Assembly: GCA_016714895.1 (NCBI GenBank)
Contig: JADKBV010000004.1
Coordinates: forward strand, 806,001-870,000
Direction: 5' to 3'
DNA: 64,000 nucleotides
Source: Saprospiraceae bacterium
Lineage (GTDB): Bacteria; Bacteroidota; Bacteroidia; Chitinophagales; Saprospiraceae
This document shows, in pieces, positions 9,367 through 17,028 of the stretch. The notes under the pieces were generated by a model that was given only the letters and a program-made list of their open reading frames with translations, searched no databases and had not been told where the DNA came from. How positions within the stretch are numbered: the stretch's first letter is position 1; each line of letters opens with the position of its first letter. The translations under genes and the position numbers were made by a program.

Positions 9367-9708
9367 ATGGATATACAGAAAATCAACAAACGGCATTACA
9401 TAGCGACAGACATGTTCTACAGAATTAGTTTGGGTCTGTCTTCAAAGTTATTGAAGTATGATAATGGCATCATATATCTTGAGGTAACCCTTTCAAAAAA
9501 GTGGACAAAAAATTATAATGCAACAGCAGCTGAACTTGCTTATTCATGGAAATCATCGCATCCTGAATTATGCAAAGCACTGGGTTGCAAGGTATTTATC
9601 ATTGATCTCAGAGAAGATACAAACAGACAATTTCTTCAGGATTCAGGGATTAATACACCATATGATGCTTATAAAGGGGTTATGTTCAGAAAAAATTATA
9701 TGAATTAA
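9367..9708 (+). CDS. Hypothetical protein
   Basis: A 113-residue protein with no signal peptide and no membrane segment, mixed alpha/beta in appearance, with lysine-rich stretches (SKKWTKNYN). I do not recognise a family. ATG 9367 is preferred over an in-frame TTG at 9349, which would lie almost inside the divergent kynurenine-operon promoter. It is transcribed away from that operon and precedes a DASS transporter by about 100 bp. The long open frame with sensible composition supports it being real. Confidence 0.6.
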   Translation: MDIQKINKRHYIATDMFYRISLGLSSKLLKYDNGIIYLEVTLSKKWTKNYNATAAELAYSWKSSHPELCKALGCKVFIIDLREDTNRQFLQDSGINTPYDAYKGVMFRKNYMN

Positions 9709-9812
9709 ATGATATCCTGAAATTAAGAGTAACTTTGTAAATTAAATAGGTAAGAAATGCTGTTTGAACAAAGCATTTAATATGTATATTGTTATGTTTT
9801 ACCATCAACACA

Positions 9813-11240
9813 ATGTCTGATTCCCGTTATTATTCATCAAAACAATATCTGCGAATTCGGAACAAGGTCCAAAGACAACAAAAAACCATCATGTTTTTAT
9901 TGTCGGCCTTGGTTTCTTTAGGATTGGTCATGCTGACAAAGGATCAGAGTTTTAATCCGACCCAAAACTATGTTTTATTTATTTTATTTTTTGCCATTGG
10001 CCTTTGGGTAACTGAAGCAATTCCCCCTTTTGCTGTGGGTATTCTGATTATTGGATTTTTGGTGTTTACTATGGGACAAATCGGAAATATGGATGTCCAA
10101 AGATATGTTCATACCTGGTCCGATGGTGTGATCTGGTTGTTTTTGGGTGGCTTTTTTTTGGCTGAAGGAATGAAAAAATCCAAATTAGACAACCAGTTAT
10201 TAGGATTTACAATACCCAGATTGGGAAATAAAATGCCCGGTATTTTATTGGGTTTTATGATGATAACAGCTGTTTTGTCTATGTTTATGAGTAATACTGC
10301 GACAACAGTGATGGTTTTGGCAACCCTATCGCCCATTTTTGCACTTTCGGATACCACCTTACAAAAACCACTGTTACTTGGTGTGGCCGGAGCTGCTTCT
10401 TTCGGAGGAATGGGCACTATCATAGGTTCAGCACCTAATGCGATTGCTGTGGGTGCCATTGAGTCCATGGGACACAAAATCAGTTTTGTAGAATGGATGA
10501 TTTATGGTATACCCATTGCTATTATTCTTACAACGCTTTTTTGGTGGATATTGGTAAAAAAGTATCAACTAGAAGACAAAAGTTTTGATTTAAAAGTGTT
10601 AATTAAGGAACAAAACCTTGATGATGAATCATATACTGAAGAAAAAGCTAAAAAGAGAATTGTACTACTTGTTTTTTTGACGACTTTATTATTATGGCTT
10701 ACCTCAGAATGGACCGGTATACCTGTGGCGGCTGTTAGTGGCATTCCGATCGTTTTTTTGACGATGTTGGGTATTATTGACGCAGATGATGTCCGGACCT
10801 TGCCGTGGGACACCCTGATGTTGGTTGCCGGCGGACTTGCTTTGGGTTTGGCCGTTCAGGAGCAGGGATTAGTGGATTATTATATTCAAAAACTCAGGGG
10901 TTTTGAGATTCAACCGATTTCTGTTTTTTTGATGTTTGGTATGTTGTCAGTTGTCATTTCCAACTTTATGAGTAATACCGCTGCTGTTTCTATTATCTTG
11001 CCTGTTGCAGTAACCTTTGTGGCTACCCTCAGTGGTATAAATCCGGTGATCACACCTGTGATTGTAGGTATGGCGGCCTCCTGTGCTTTAGCATTACCAG
11101 TTTCAACACCACCTAATGCTGTGGCATATAGTTATGGTAAAGTCGAACAAAAAGAATTTTTATACGGAGGATTGGTTATGGGGTTTACAGGACCGCTGAT
11201 TATTATATTTTGGGTTTTGTTGGTACAATGGCTGGCATAG
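9813..11240 (+). CDS. SLC13/DASS family sodium-dependent anion symporter
   Basis: Inner-membrane carrier with about a dozen hydrophobic segments, 475 residues. The two inverted family motifs are present: MSNTATTVMV after the first half's helices, and MSNTAAVSIILPVAV in the second half. The matching loops GTIIGSAPNAIAVG and PVSTPPNAVAYSYG carry the substrate/sodium-binding residues. Members import dicarboxylates, citrate or sulfate with sodium; the substrate here is not readable from sequence. ATG 9813 (MSDSRYY) is preferred over TTG 9789. It converges on the pspC gene with a shared hairpin between them. Confidence 0.88.
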   Translation: MSDSRYYSSKQYLRIRNKVQRQQKTIMFLLSALVSLGLVMLTKDQSFNPTQNYVLFILFFAIGLWVTEAIPPFAVGILIIGFLVFTMGQIGNMDVQRYVHTWSDGVIWLFLGGFFLAEGMKKSKLDNQLLGFTIPRLGNKMPGILLGFMMITAVLSMFMSNTATTVMVLATLSPIFALSDTTLQKPLLLGVAGAASFGGMGTIIGSAPNAIAVGAIESMGHKISFVEWMIYGIPIAIILTTLFWWILVKKYQLEDKSFDLKVLIKEQNLDDESYTEEKAKKRIVLLVFLTTLLLWLTSEWTGIPVAAVSGIPIVFLTMLGIIDADDVRTLPWDTLMLVAGGLALGLAVQEQGLVDYYIQKLRGFEIQPISVFLMFGMLSVVISNFMSNTAAVSIILPVAVTFVATLSGINPVITPVIVGMAASCALALPVSTPPNAVAYSYGKVEQKEFLYGGLVMGFTGPLIIIFWVLLVQWLA

Positions 11241-11262
11241 TTCAGCTTACTATGTAATGCAA

Positions 11263-11303
11263 AAAAGGCAGAAGTTCATGTATAACTGATACTTCTACCT
11301 TTT
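11263..11303. terminator. Bidirectional terminator between convergent genes
   Basis: A 13-bp stem with one mismatch (AAAAGGCAGAAGT at 11263-11275; ACTTCTACCTTTT at 11291-11303) is flanked by an A-run on one side and T-rich DNA on the other, so it can end transcripts from both the transporter and the pspC gene. Confidence 0.65.
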
Positions 11304-11339
11304 CTTCAACAATTACTAAAAACAAAACAAAATTCTTAA

Positions 11340-12191
11340 TTATCTTGTATATCCAATATTTATTGGTTTGGGATTATTTTGATTGTAATTAAAGTGCACA
11401 TTAATATCTTTCGGTACATAAATAGTATAATGAATTTGATGCGCGCGCCATTTGCTGTCCTGAGGCATTCTCATCCAAGGTGAAATCATAATTTTGTTAC
11501 CTTCAATTTTGTATGGAGCATTGATGGATTTTACCCGCTCATTGGCTCGGGGTTGGTTTAATGCACGGGCTTCTGCTACTTTTTCTATGGTAATAAAAGG
11601 ACTGTCTGTAGTTTTGTATATGACGGAAACATTGTGAAAATACAGGCTGTCTCCTTTGATTTTCAGAGGCACTTCTACAAATTGTGCGAGGTTATTCAGA
11701 TCAAGATTTTCATCCCAGGTGTTGATAAATATTTCTTTGGAATTTATGGTTAAATCCGATGAAGTAGACAAAACTTCCCTGTGTTTATAATCTATTCCGG
11801 TCATGGTACCCGAATAGAAGGCTGCAAACAAAGCAATAAACCATACAGTCCATACAGTAAAACTGACTTCCCTTTTAACTTTTGTTTTAAAACCTAACCG
11901 CAAGAAAAAAACGATCAAGCCAAATATGGGAGCAGCAACCAGAAAAAACAGAGAAATAATACCAATCTGATTAATAAAATAGGAATCCGGTCCGAAAATC
12001 CTTAAGACCGGACTTCCTAAGGATATACTAACCAAAAGGCTTACCCCGGACAAAATCAATGCGATGATGATGATAACAGAGATTGACTTAATCAAAGGCA
12101 CAAAACCAAGCCGTATAAATCTCAGAATTTTACGAAGGACTCCAAAAAGACCTTCCACAATGCGGCTTGTCATTTGTACTCCGGCTACCAA
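11340..12191 (-). CDS. C-terminal half of the PspC-domain protein, out of frame
   Basis: Continuation of the PspC protein encoded just upstream. Several hydrophobic helices in the first half are followed by a C-terminal soluble domain rich in beta structure that ends NIGYTR. Bacteroidota PspC proteins are usually a single chain with a PadR-paired N-terminal domain, the PspC domain, then such membrane and soluble regions. Read without a break, the junction is KKKTAQVSSGLVAGVQMTSR, which needs one additional A in the A9 run (T9 on the plus strand at 12212-12220). Taken alone this frame begins at TTG 12191 or ATG 12173. Confidence 0.75.
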   Translation of the reverse strand: MVAGVQMTSRIVEGLFGVLRKILRFIRLGFVPLIKSISVIIIIALILSGVSLLVSISLGSPVLRIFGPDSYFINQIGIISLFFLVAAPIFGLIVFFLRLGFKTKVKREVSFTVWTVWFIALFAAFYSGTMTGIDYKHREVLSTSSDLTINSKEIFINTWDENLDLNNLAQFVEVPLKIKGDSLYFHNVSVIYKTTDSPFITIEKVAEARALNQPRANERVKSINAPYKIEGNKIMISPWMRMPQDSKWRAHQIHYTIYVPKDINVHFNYNQNNPKPINIGYTR

Positions 12192-12199
12192 ACCCGAAC

Positions 12200-12856
12200 T
12201 TACCTGTGCCGTTTTTTTTTACTGCCAAATTCCTTGCCCCACTCTGATATTTTATCACCAAGTTCATTGATTTCTTCTTCCACTTTTTTGGCAATATTTT
12301 CGACCGTGGTTGGTTCGCCTTTCATGGCCAATTTGTCACTGGATGTCACTGCCTCAGGAACTATAAACCACAATACGAGATAGGTCATTACCCCAAAACC
12401 GCCGAAAAATGTAAACAATACAAAAATCAAACGTACCCATACCGGATCATCAATACCAAAGTATGCTGAAATTCCTGAACAAACACCCGCCAGTTTCTGA
12501 TCATCAGGGTCGCGAAACAATCTTTTTCCGGTTTTGATAGAACCTTTTTTAAACGATTTGTCGCGATTTTGCTGATAGGTAGGTTGTTCTAAAGGCTCAG
12601 CTCCAAAATCTTCGGGCTTGCCCATAACCTGAACCACTTCATCAACTTCTTTCATGCTGACGATGGTTCGTCCTTTGAGATGTTCCTGAAAAAGTTCTGC
12701 CATTCGTACCTCTATATCATAAAGGATTTCATCACATCCATCCGAAGCCGAAAAATGATTTCTGATGGATTCAAGATATTGATGTACATACTCAAAGGCA
12801 TCTTCATTTATATGAAAAGGGTATCCTCCCAGATTAATACTAACTGTTTTGTTCAT
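12200..12856 (-). CDS. PspC-domain protein, N-terminal half
   Basis: 218 residues. An N-terminal soluble domain (starts MNKTVSINLGGYPFHINEDA) typical of Bacteroidota PspC proteins is followed from about residue 110 by the PspC domain (RLFRDPDDQKLAGVCSGIS) with a hydrophobic helix pair (LIFVLFTFFGGFGVMTYLVLW). Such proteins act in envelope-stress sensing; partners in this phylum are poorly known. The frame ends at TAA immediately after a lysine run coded by nine A. The rest of the protein continues in another frame, so the full gene probably spans 11340-12856 with about 505 codons. The start overlaps the end of padR by 17 bp, indicating translational coupling. Confidence 0.85.
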   Translation of the reverse strand: MNKTVSINLGGYPFHINEDAFEYVHQYLESIRNHFSASDGCDEILYDIEVRMAELFQEHLKGRTIVSMKEVDEVVQVMGKPEDFGAEPLEQPTYQQNRDKSFKKGSIKTGKRLFRDPDDQKLAGVCSGISAYFGIDDPVWVRLIFVLFTFFGGFGVMTYLVLWFIVPEAVTSSDKLAMKGEPTTVENIAKKVEEEINELGDKISEWGKEFGSKKKRHR

Positions 12857-13199
12857 TTTGTTTTATTTTTGATTGTGAATAATTTACTGCCAGATTAAGA
12901 TCTTCCCAGGTTTCTTTGAGACTTGACAAAAAATCCTGACCCGATTCAGTGATTTGGTAATACTTACGAGGTGGTCCTGATTTTGATTCTCTCCAATTGT
13001 ATTCCAGAAGACTGGCATCTTTTAATCGATTGAGAAGAGGGTATAAAGTACCTTCTACGACAATCAATTTTGCTTCCTTCAGTTCGTTAATGATATCTGT
13101 AGGATAAGATGCTTCTTTTGAAATAATAGAAAGAACACATAATTCCAGGATGCCCTTTCGCATTTGCGCTTTTGTATTTTCTAATTTTACATCCGACAT
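12840..13199 (-). CDS. PadR-family transcriptional regulator
   Basis: A 119-residue winged-helix protein. The PadR core is visible: LCVLSIISKEASYPTDIINEL then EGTLYPLLNRLKDASLLEYN and the wing RKYYQITESG. PadR proteins usually repress their own operon and a neighbouring membrane gene. Here the gene overlaps pspC, the standard Bacteroidota pair, and three evenly spaced ATAGTAC elements lie upstream as likely operators. Total length is normal for the short PadR-s1 type. Confidence 0.92.
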   Translation of the reverse strand: MSDVKLENTKAQMRKGILELCVLSIISKEASYPTDIINELKEAKLIVVEGTLYPLLNRLKDASLLEYNWRESKSGPPRKYYQITESGQDFLSSLKETWEDLNLAVNYSQSKIKQNEQNS

Positions 13200-13265
13200 G
13201 GTCCTGTTTTTAAAATGTTAAAAATATTATTGTTCATTCAAATTTATGTCTTATAAATGATGAAG

Positions 13266-13273
13266 CAAAGATA
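13266..13273 (-). promoter_or_regulatory. Putative -7 box of the padR-pspC operon
   Basis: The minus strand reads TATCTTTG, a perfect TAnnTTTG -7 box, 67 bp upstream of the padR ATG. No TTTG -33 element is present; that position is occupied by the repeated ATAGTAC motifs. Confidence 0.55.
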
Positions 13274-13282
13274 TGTTATTTT

Positions 13283-13324
13283 ATAGTACTTGGCTATACA
13301 TAGTACCAATTTTTAACATAGTAC
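13283..13324. promoter_or_regulatory. Triple ATAGTAC repeat, candidate PadR operator
   Basis: ATAGTAC occurs at 13283-13289, 13300-13306 and 13318-13324, starts 17 and 18 bp apart, directly upstream of the padR -7 box. Spacing near one and a half to two helical turns suggests cooperative binding of a dimeric repressor, most simply PadR itself. Confidence 0.5.
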
Positions 13325-13507
13325 TATACGAATCGTTATTTTTTATCGACAAAAGTCAATATTCGTCTTATTTTTGTTATCTATTTATTCATAACCATTT
13401 GAAAATTTGTATCTTTCGGGTTCAAAAAGGGATACATCTCAATTTTTTAAAACATTTTTTCGAATAAATATTTTTAATAATAGATTTTTCACCATCAAAA
13501 CATACAT

Positions 13508-14503
13508 ATGAATAAGTTTTATTTGCTTTTAATTATGATTATCCTGCCTTTTGTAATGAAGGCTCAAAATGAAATCATTGAAAAACACAATAATCTTGTG
13601 TATTACAATACGACCATCAAAGAAAATCTTGAATTTATGAAAGAAAATTCAGAGGATCCCAAAGTTTTGGAATTGATTGCTGAAATGCAAAAACACAATG
13701 CTGTTTTGGAGGAATATCTGAATACGATTCAATTGCCTGAGGCAGAACCAACTGTTGAAGCAGAAATGCCCGAAGAACAAGCTGAAGATTGGAGTTCAGA
13801 AGAAGGTGAAACAGACCAGAACTGGGATCCGGGTGTTCCTGAAACGGAGGAGGATGATGAAATGGAAGGATTCGGGATGAGTCGGTTTATACCTTTCAGA
13901 AATAAAATAAAAACAACATTTGAAATACAATTCGGAATAAACAACCTGAATAAAAAGTCAGTAGGTAATGGTTTAAGTGATCCTGATATCTATACGCCGG
14001 CATCCTGGTATTGGGAGTTCGGGTTGTTAACAAAAAACAGATTGGGAGGAAAAACCAGTAAAGTGGCCCTTAGTTATGGATTTACGTACCTGATCAATCG
14101 TTTTTCAATAGACAATGATTTGAGAGTAGATATTTTGAATGATCAGCCTTTTTTCATAAATGTCGAAGATACCAAAAAAAATCCAAAACTTAATGTCGGT
14201 TACCTCACTGTTCCGGTAGCTTTTGATTTTAAATTGTCAAAAAGATTCCAGTTTAGTATTGGAGGATTCGCAGGGTACAGAGTTCATACGGTCCAAAAAC
14301 TGGAAACCAAATCAGGATACGAAAGAATTAATGAAGAAAGGTCAGCCAATTATTTATTAAACAATTGGATTTATGGCGCTAAAGTAAGTCTAGGTGTACG
14401 AGGATTTAATATCATAGGCAGATACTGTTTCAGTAATTTGTTTCGGGAAAACAATAACTATGACTTCAATACCTTTATGATAGGGACGGCCATCAGAATT
14501 TAA
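13508..14503 (+). CDS. Probable outer-membrane beta-barrel protein with acidic linker
   Basis: 331 residues: a signal peptide (MNKFYLLLIMIILPFVMKAQ), a helical, coiled-coil-like stretch (about 22-75), a very acidic Glu/Asp-rich linker (about 76-125), then a C-terminal region of alternating beta strands ending in an aromatic-rich strand (FNTFMIGTAIRI). This resembles PorT-like/OMP beta-barrel proteins of the phylum. No specific function is evident. It follows the divergent padR operon and is closed by a strong terminator, so it is probably monocistronic. Confidence 0.7.
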   Translation: MNKFYLLLIMIILPFVMKAQNEIIEKHNNLVYYNTTIKENLEFMKENSEDPKVLELIAEMQKHNAVLEEYLNTIQLPEAEPTVEAEMPEEQAEDWSSEEGETDQNWDPGVPETEEDDEMEGFGMSRFIPFRNKIKTTFEIQFGINNLNKKSVGNGLSDPDIYTPASWYWEFGLLTKNRLGGKTSKVALSYGFTYLINRFSIDNDLRVDILNDQPFFINVEDTKKNPKLNVGYLTVPVAFDFKLSKRFQFSIGGFAGYRVHTVQKLETKSGYERINEERSANYLLNNWIYGAKVSLGVRGFNIIGRYCFSNLFRENNNYDFNTFMIGTAIRI

Positions 14504-14512
14504 AAAATAGTG

Positions 14513-14546
14513 AAGGAGGAATATTTTTTAGTATTCCTCCTTTTTT
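14513..14546 (+). terminator. Rho-independent terminator
   Basis: An 11-bp perfect stem (AAGGAGGAATA 14513-14523; TATTCCTCCTT 14532-14542) with an 8-nt loop is followed by six T. It closes the outer-membrane protein gene. Confidence 0.85.
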
Positions 14547-14561
14547 AATAATGTGAACATC

Positions 14562-15359
14562 ATGAAAACACCCGGAAAAAAAGTTTTGGTCACAAAGTGG
14601 AAACCTGATGATTGCGAATCAAAAGATGATTTGGTAGCTATTGAGGAGCCCTTACAGATTTTATTGAACGGAGTGGCAACCAGTATTACGATGAGAACTC
14701 CCGGAGACGACAAAGCCCTGGCATTAGGTTTTTTTTCAACAGAGGGTGTGATACATCATTTTCAACAAATTAAAGATGTAGTACAAATTGATGAAAATAC
14801 GGTAGATGTAATGTTGGAAAGCCAGTCAGAAAATTCGTTTTCCACCATGCAAAGAAACTTTTATACAACATCAAGTTGCGGTGTTTGCGGAAAAACGTCG
14901 GTAGAGACCATATTCCAAAAAACACCTTATAACATCAAACAACAGATTTTTGAGGTTGTACCGACTATTCTTTTACAACTTCAGGATAAATTGTTTGATG
15001 TACAAACCGCATTTCAGGCTACCGGAGGGATTCATGCGGCCGTTTTATTTTCTTCAAAAGGTCAATATCAGTATCATAGTGAAGATGTAGGACGGCATAA
15101 TGCTTTGGACAAACTTATCGGGCATTCTATGATGGCAGACAAACTGCCATTGTCGGATAAGATATTGTTACTTAGCGGAAGAGCAAGTTTTGAATTGATT
15201 CAGAAAGCAGCGATGGCAGGAATATCTTTTGTTTGTGCTGTGGGCGCACCTTCATCACTTGCCATTGAACTCTCGGAAGAGATAGGAATTACGTTAGTTG
15301 GTTTTTTGAAAAAAAACAGCTTTAATATTTATACCCATGGACACAGAATCCATGTATAA
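14562..15359 (+). CDS. fdhD: Formate dehydrogenase accessory sulfurtransferase FdhD
   Basis: FdhD passes sulfur from a cysteine desulfurase to the bis-MGD molybdenum cofactor, needed for active formate dehydrogenase-type enzymes. The essential CxxC pair is in TSSCGVCGK (C106 and C109 from this start), and the family segments TGGIHAA and EDVGRHNALDKLIG are intact. ATG 14562 is preferred; an in-frame GTG at 14553 would add three residues. The gene overlaps mobA by 23 bp, consistent with coupled synthesis of two cofactor-maturation proteins. No molybdoenzyme structural gene is in the window. Confidence 0.94.
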   Translation: MKTPGKKVLVTKWKPDDCESKDDLVAIEEPLQILLNGVATSITMRTPGDDKALALGFFSTEGVIHHFQQIKDVVQIDENTVDVMLESQSENSFSTMQRNFYTTSSCGVCGKTSVETIFQKTPYNIKQQIFEVVPTILLQLQDKLFDVQTAFQATGGIHAAVLFSSKGQYQYHSEDVGRHNALDKLIGHSMMADKLPLSDKILLLSGRASFELIQKAAMAGISFVCAVGAPSSLAIELSEEIGITLVGFLKKNSFNIYTHGHRIHV

Positions 15360-15933
15360 AAAAAATTCAGGCAAATTGAATGGTATTGTATTTACCGGAG
15401 GTTTTAGTAAAAGAATGGGGAGTCCAAAAGCTTTACTTTTATATAAGGATAAACCATTATACAAACACATGGCCTCCTTGTTGATCCCTTTTGTTGACAA
15501 ACTTTATTTTTCGCATAAAAAGGAATCATGTAAACTGCCTGAAGACGAACATGTCATTATTTACGATTCATATACTGATTCAGGTCCAATGGGAAGTATT
15601 TTGTCTGTACTGCAACATGTACAATCGCCGGTGTTATGCCTTCCCTGTGATACTCCATGGATTGATGATGGAATTTTGAAACAACTTGTGGTATCAAGAA
15701 ATGAAGGCGAAATATGTACAGTGTTTTACGATTTTTCACAAGATCGTTACGAACCATTGATTGGTATTTGGGAAATTTCAGCTATCAGGATATTACAAGA
15801 TGCAATATCAAAAAATCAATTATCATTACAAAAAATACTGGAAAACAATCAGGTTTTCAAAAATCCAATACCTGACGAAATAAAATTTAAAAACTTTAAT
15901 ACGCCTGAAGATTGGTCAACTGTACATGGTTGA
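15337..15933 (+). CDS. mobA: Molybdenum cofactor guanylyltransferase
   Basis: MobA attaches GMP to molybdopterin to make the guanine dinucleotide cofactor. The nucleotide-binding N-terminus is in GIVFTGGFSKRMGSPKALL, a variant of the usual LAGGxSxRMGxxK. The metal-binding region is CLPCDTPWI. At 198 residues the length is normal. It starts inside the fdhD coding region (ATG 15337, with a second in-frame ATG at 15352) and ends just before a hairpin terminator. Confidence 0.85.
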   Translation: MDTESMYKKNSGKLNGIVFTGGFSKRMGSPKALLLYKDKPLYKHMASLLIPFVDKLYFSHKKESCKLPEDEHVIIYDSYTDSGPMGSILSVLQHVQSPVLCLPCDTPWIDDGILKQLVVSRNEGEICTVFYDFSQDRYEPLIGIWEISAIRILQDAISKNQLSLQKILENNQVFKNPIPDEIKFKNFNTPEDWSTVHG

Positions 15934-15962
15934 CTTTTCAACAGACCATAAATTAATGTATT

Positions 15963-15998
15963 TATAATTCTTTATAAAAAGAAGAATTATATTTTTTT
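15963..15998 (+). terminator. Rho-independent terminator after mobA
   Basis: A 10-bp perfect stem (TATAATTCTT 15963-15972; AAGAATTATA 15982-15991) is followed by seven T. It separates mobA from the convergent epimerase gene. Confidence 0.75.
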
Positions 15999-16020
15999 AC
16001 TCCTGTAAATGTTGAATAAT

Positions 16021-17028
16021 TCAGATTACCTGAAAGCCGGCAGCATAAGGATCATCTTCAGGATCTACCAAAATGGTGTTATATCCATAAATTTTCGCCC
16101 ATCCCTGAATGGAAGGAATAATTGCCGGAATGTCCCCTACCGAAGTACGGCCTTCAATTTTTCCGGTAAATTGACTTCCAATATAACTTTCATGAATAAA
16201 ATCCTGTCCTTCACTTAATAATCCTTTATGTGCCCATTGAGCCATACGGGCACTTGTCCCGGTTCCGCAGGGTGACCTGTCAATAGCTTTATCTCCGTAA
16301 AAGACAGCATTTCGTGCGGTGGAACTGTCTTTCAAAACTTTTCCTGTCCACATGACATGGCTGCAACCTTTTATTTCAGGATTTTCAGGGTGAATAATTT
16401 CATAATGATTGTTGATATAACTTCTGATTCCCCGGCTCATAGATATCAGCTGGTCTGCAGAATAATGTTCCATTCCCCTAAAATTCTGTTGAGGATCTAT
16501 GATGGCATAAAAATTTCCTCCATATGCAATATCAACATAAACGGGACCTAAAACATCACTTAACACCTCAATTTTTTCAAAAAGGAGAAACGATGCTATG
16601 TTGGTTAACTTTACATGGTCAACCTTTTGATTTTTGAGGCTGTATTCTGCAATAATCAGGCCTGCGGGAGTTTCAACTTTAACAAATGGAGGATTTTTCG
16701 GATGAATGTAACCTTCTTCTATTGCGATCGTGATGGTGCCGATCAAACCATGTCCGCACATTGGCAAACAACCACTTGTTTCAATAAACAAAACTCCAAC
16801 ATCATTTTCATGATCAGAAGGTGGATACAAAATACTTCCGCTCATCATATCATGACCGCGGGGTTCAAACATCAGGCTTTTTCGGATCCAATCCGAGTGA
16901 TGCAGAAAATTTATTCTTTTTTCCATCATATTATTGCCTTCCAATGTTGGTCCGCCGCCCGCAACAAGACGAACAGGATTACCGCAGGTATGGGCATCGA
17001 TACAAAAAAATCTTTTTTTAGAAATCAT
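16021..17028 (-). CDS. 4-hydroxyproline 2-epimerase (proline racemase family)
   Basis: Cofactor-independent epimerase, 335 residues. The two catalytic cysteines of the proline racemase fold are present: C91 in MCGHGLIG and C254 in DRSPCGTGTSA. A cysteine pair fits epimerase/racemase activity, whereas trans-3-hydroxyproline dehydratases carry Thr at the second site. The next two genes upstream encode a dihydrodipicolinate-synthase-like deaminase and an alpha-ketoglutarate-semialdehyde-type dehydrogenase, which together make the trans-4-hydroxyproline degradation route, so the hydroxyproline assignment follows from context. It overlaps the dehydrogenase gene by 4 bp. Confidence 0.88.
   Translation of the reverse strand: MISKKRFFCIDAHTCGNPVRLVAGGGPTLEGNNMMEKRINFLHHSDWIRKSLMFEPRGHDMMSGSILYPPSDHENDVGVLFIETSGCLPMCGHGLIGTITIAIEEGYIHPKNPPFVKVETPAGLIIAEYSLKNQKVDHVKLTNIASFLLFEKIEVLSDVLGPVYVDIAYGGNFYAIIDPQQNFRGMEHYSADQLISMSRGIRSYINNHYEIIHPENPEIKGCSHVMWTGKVLKDSSTARNAVFYGDKAIDRSPCGTGTSARMAQWAHKGLLSEGQDFIHESYIGSQFTGKIEGRTSVGDIPAIIPSIQGWAKIYGYNTILVDPEDDPYAAGFQVI

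Noticed and set aside
13273..13467. Plus-strand 64-codon frame upstream of the outer-membrane protein gene
   Set aside because: It runs through the ATAGTAC operator array, is very AT-rich and has poor protein-like composition.
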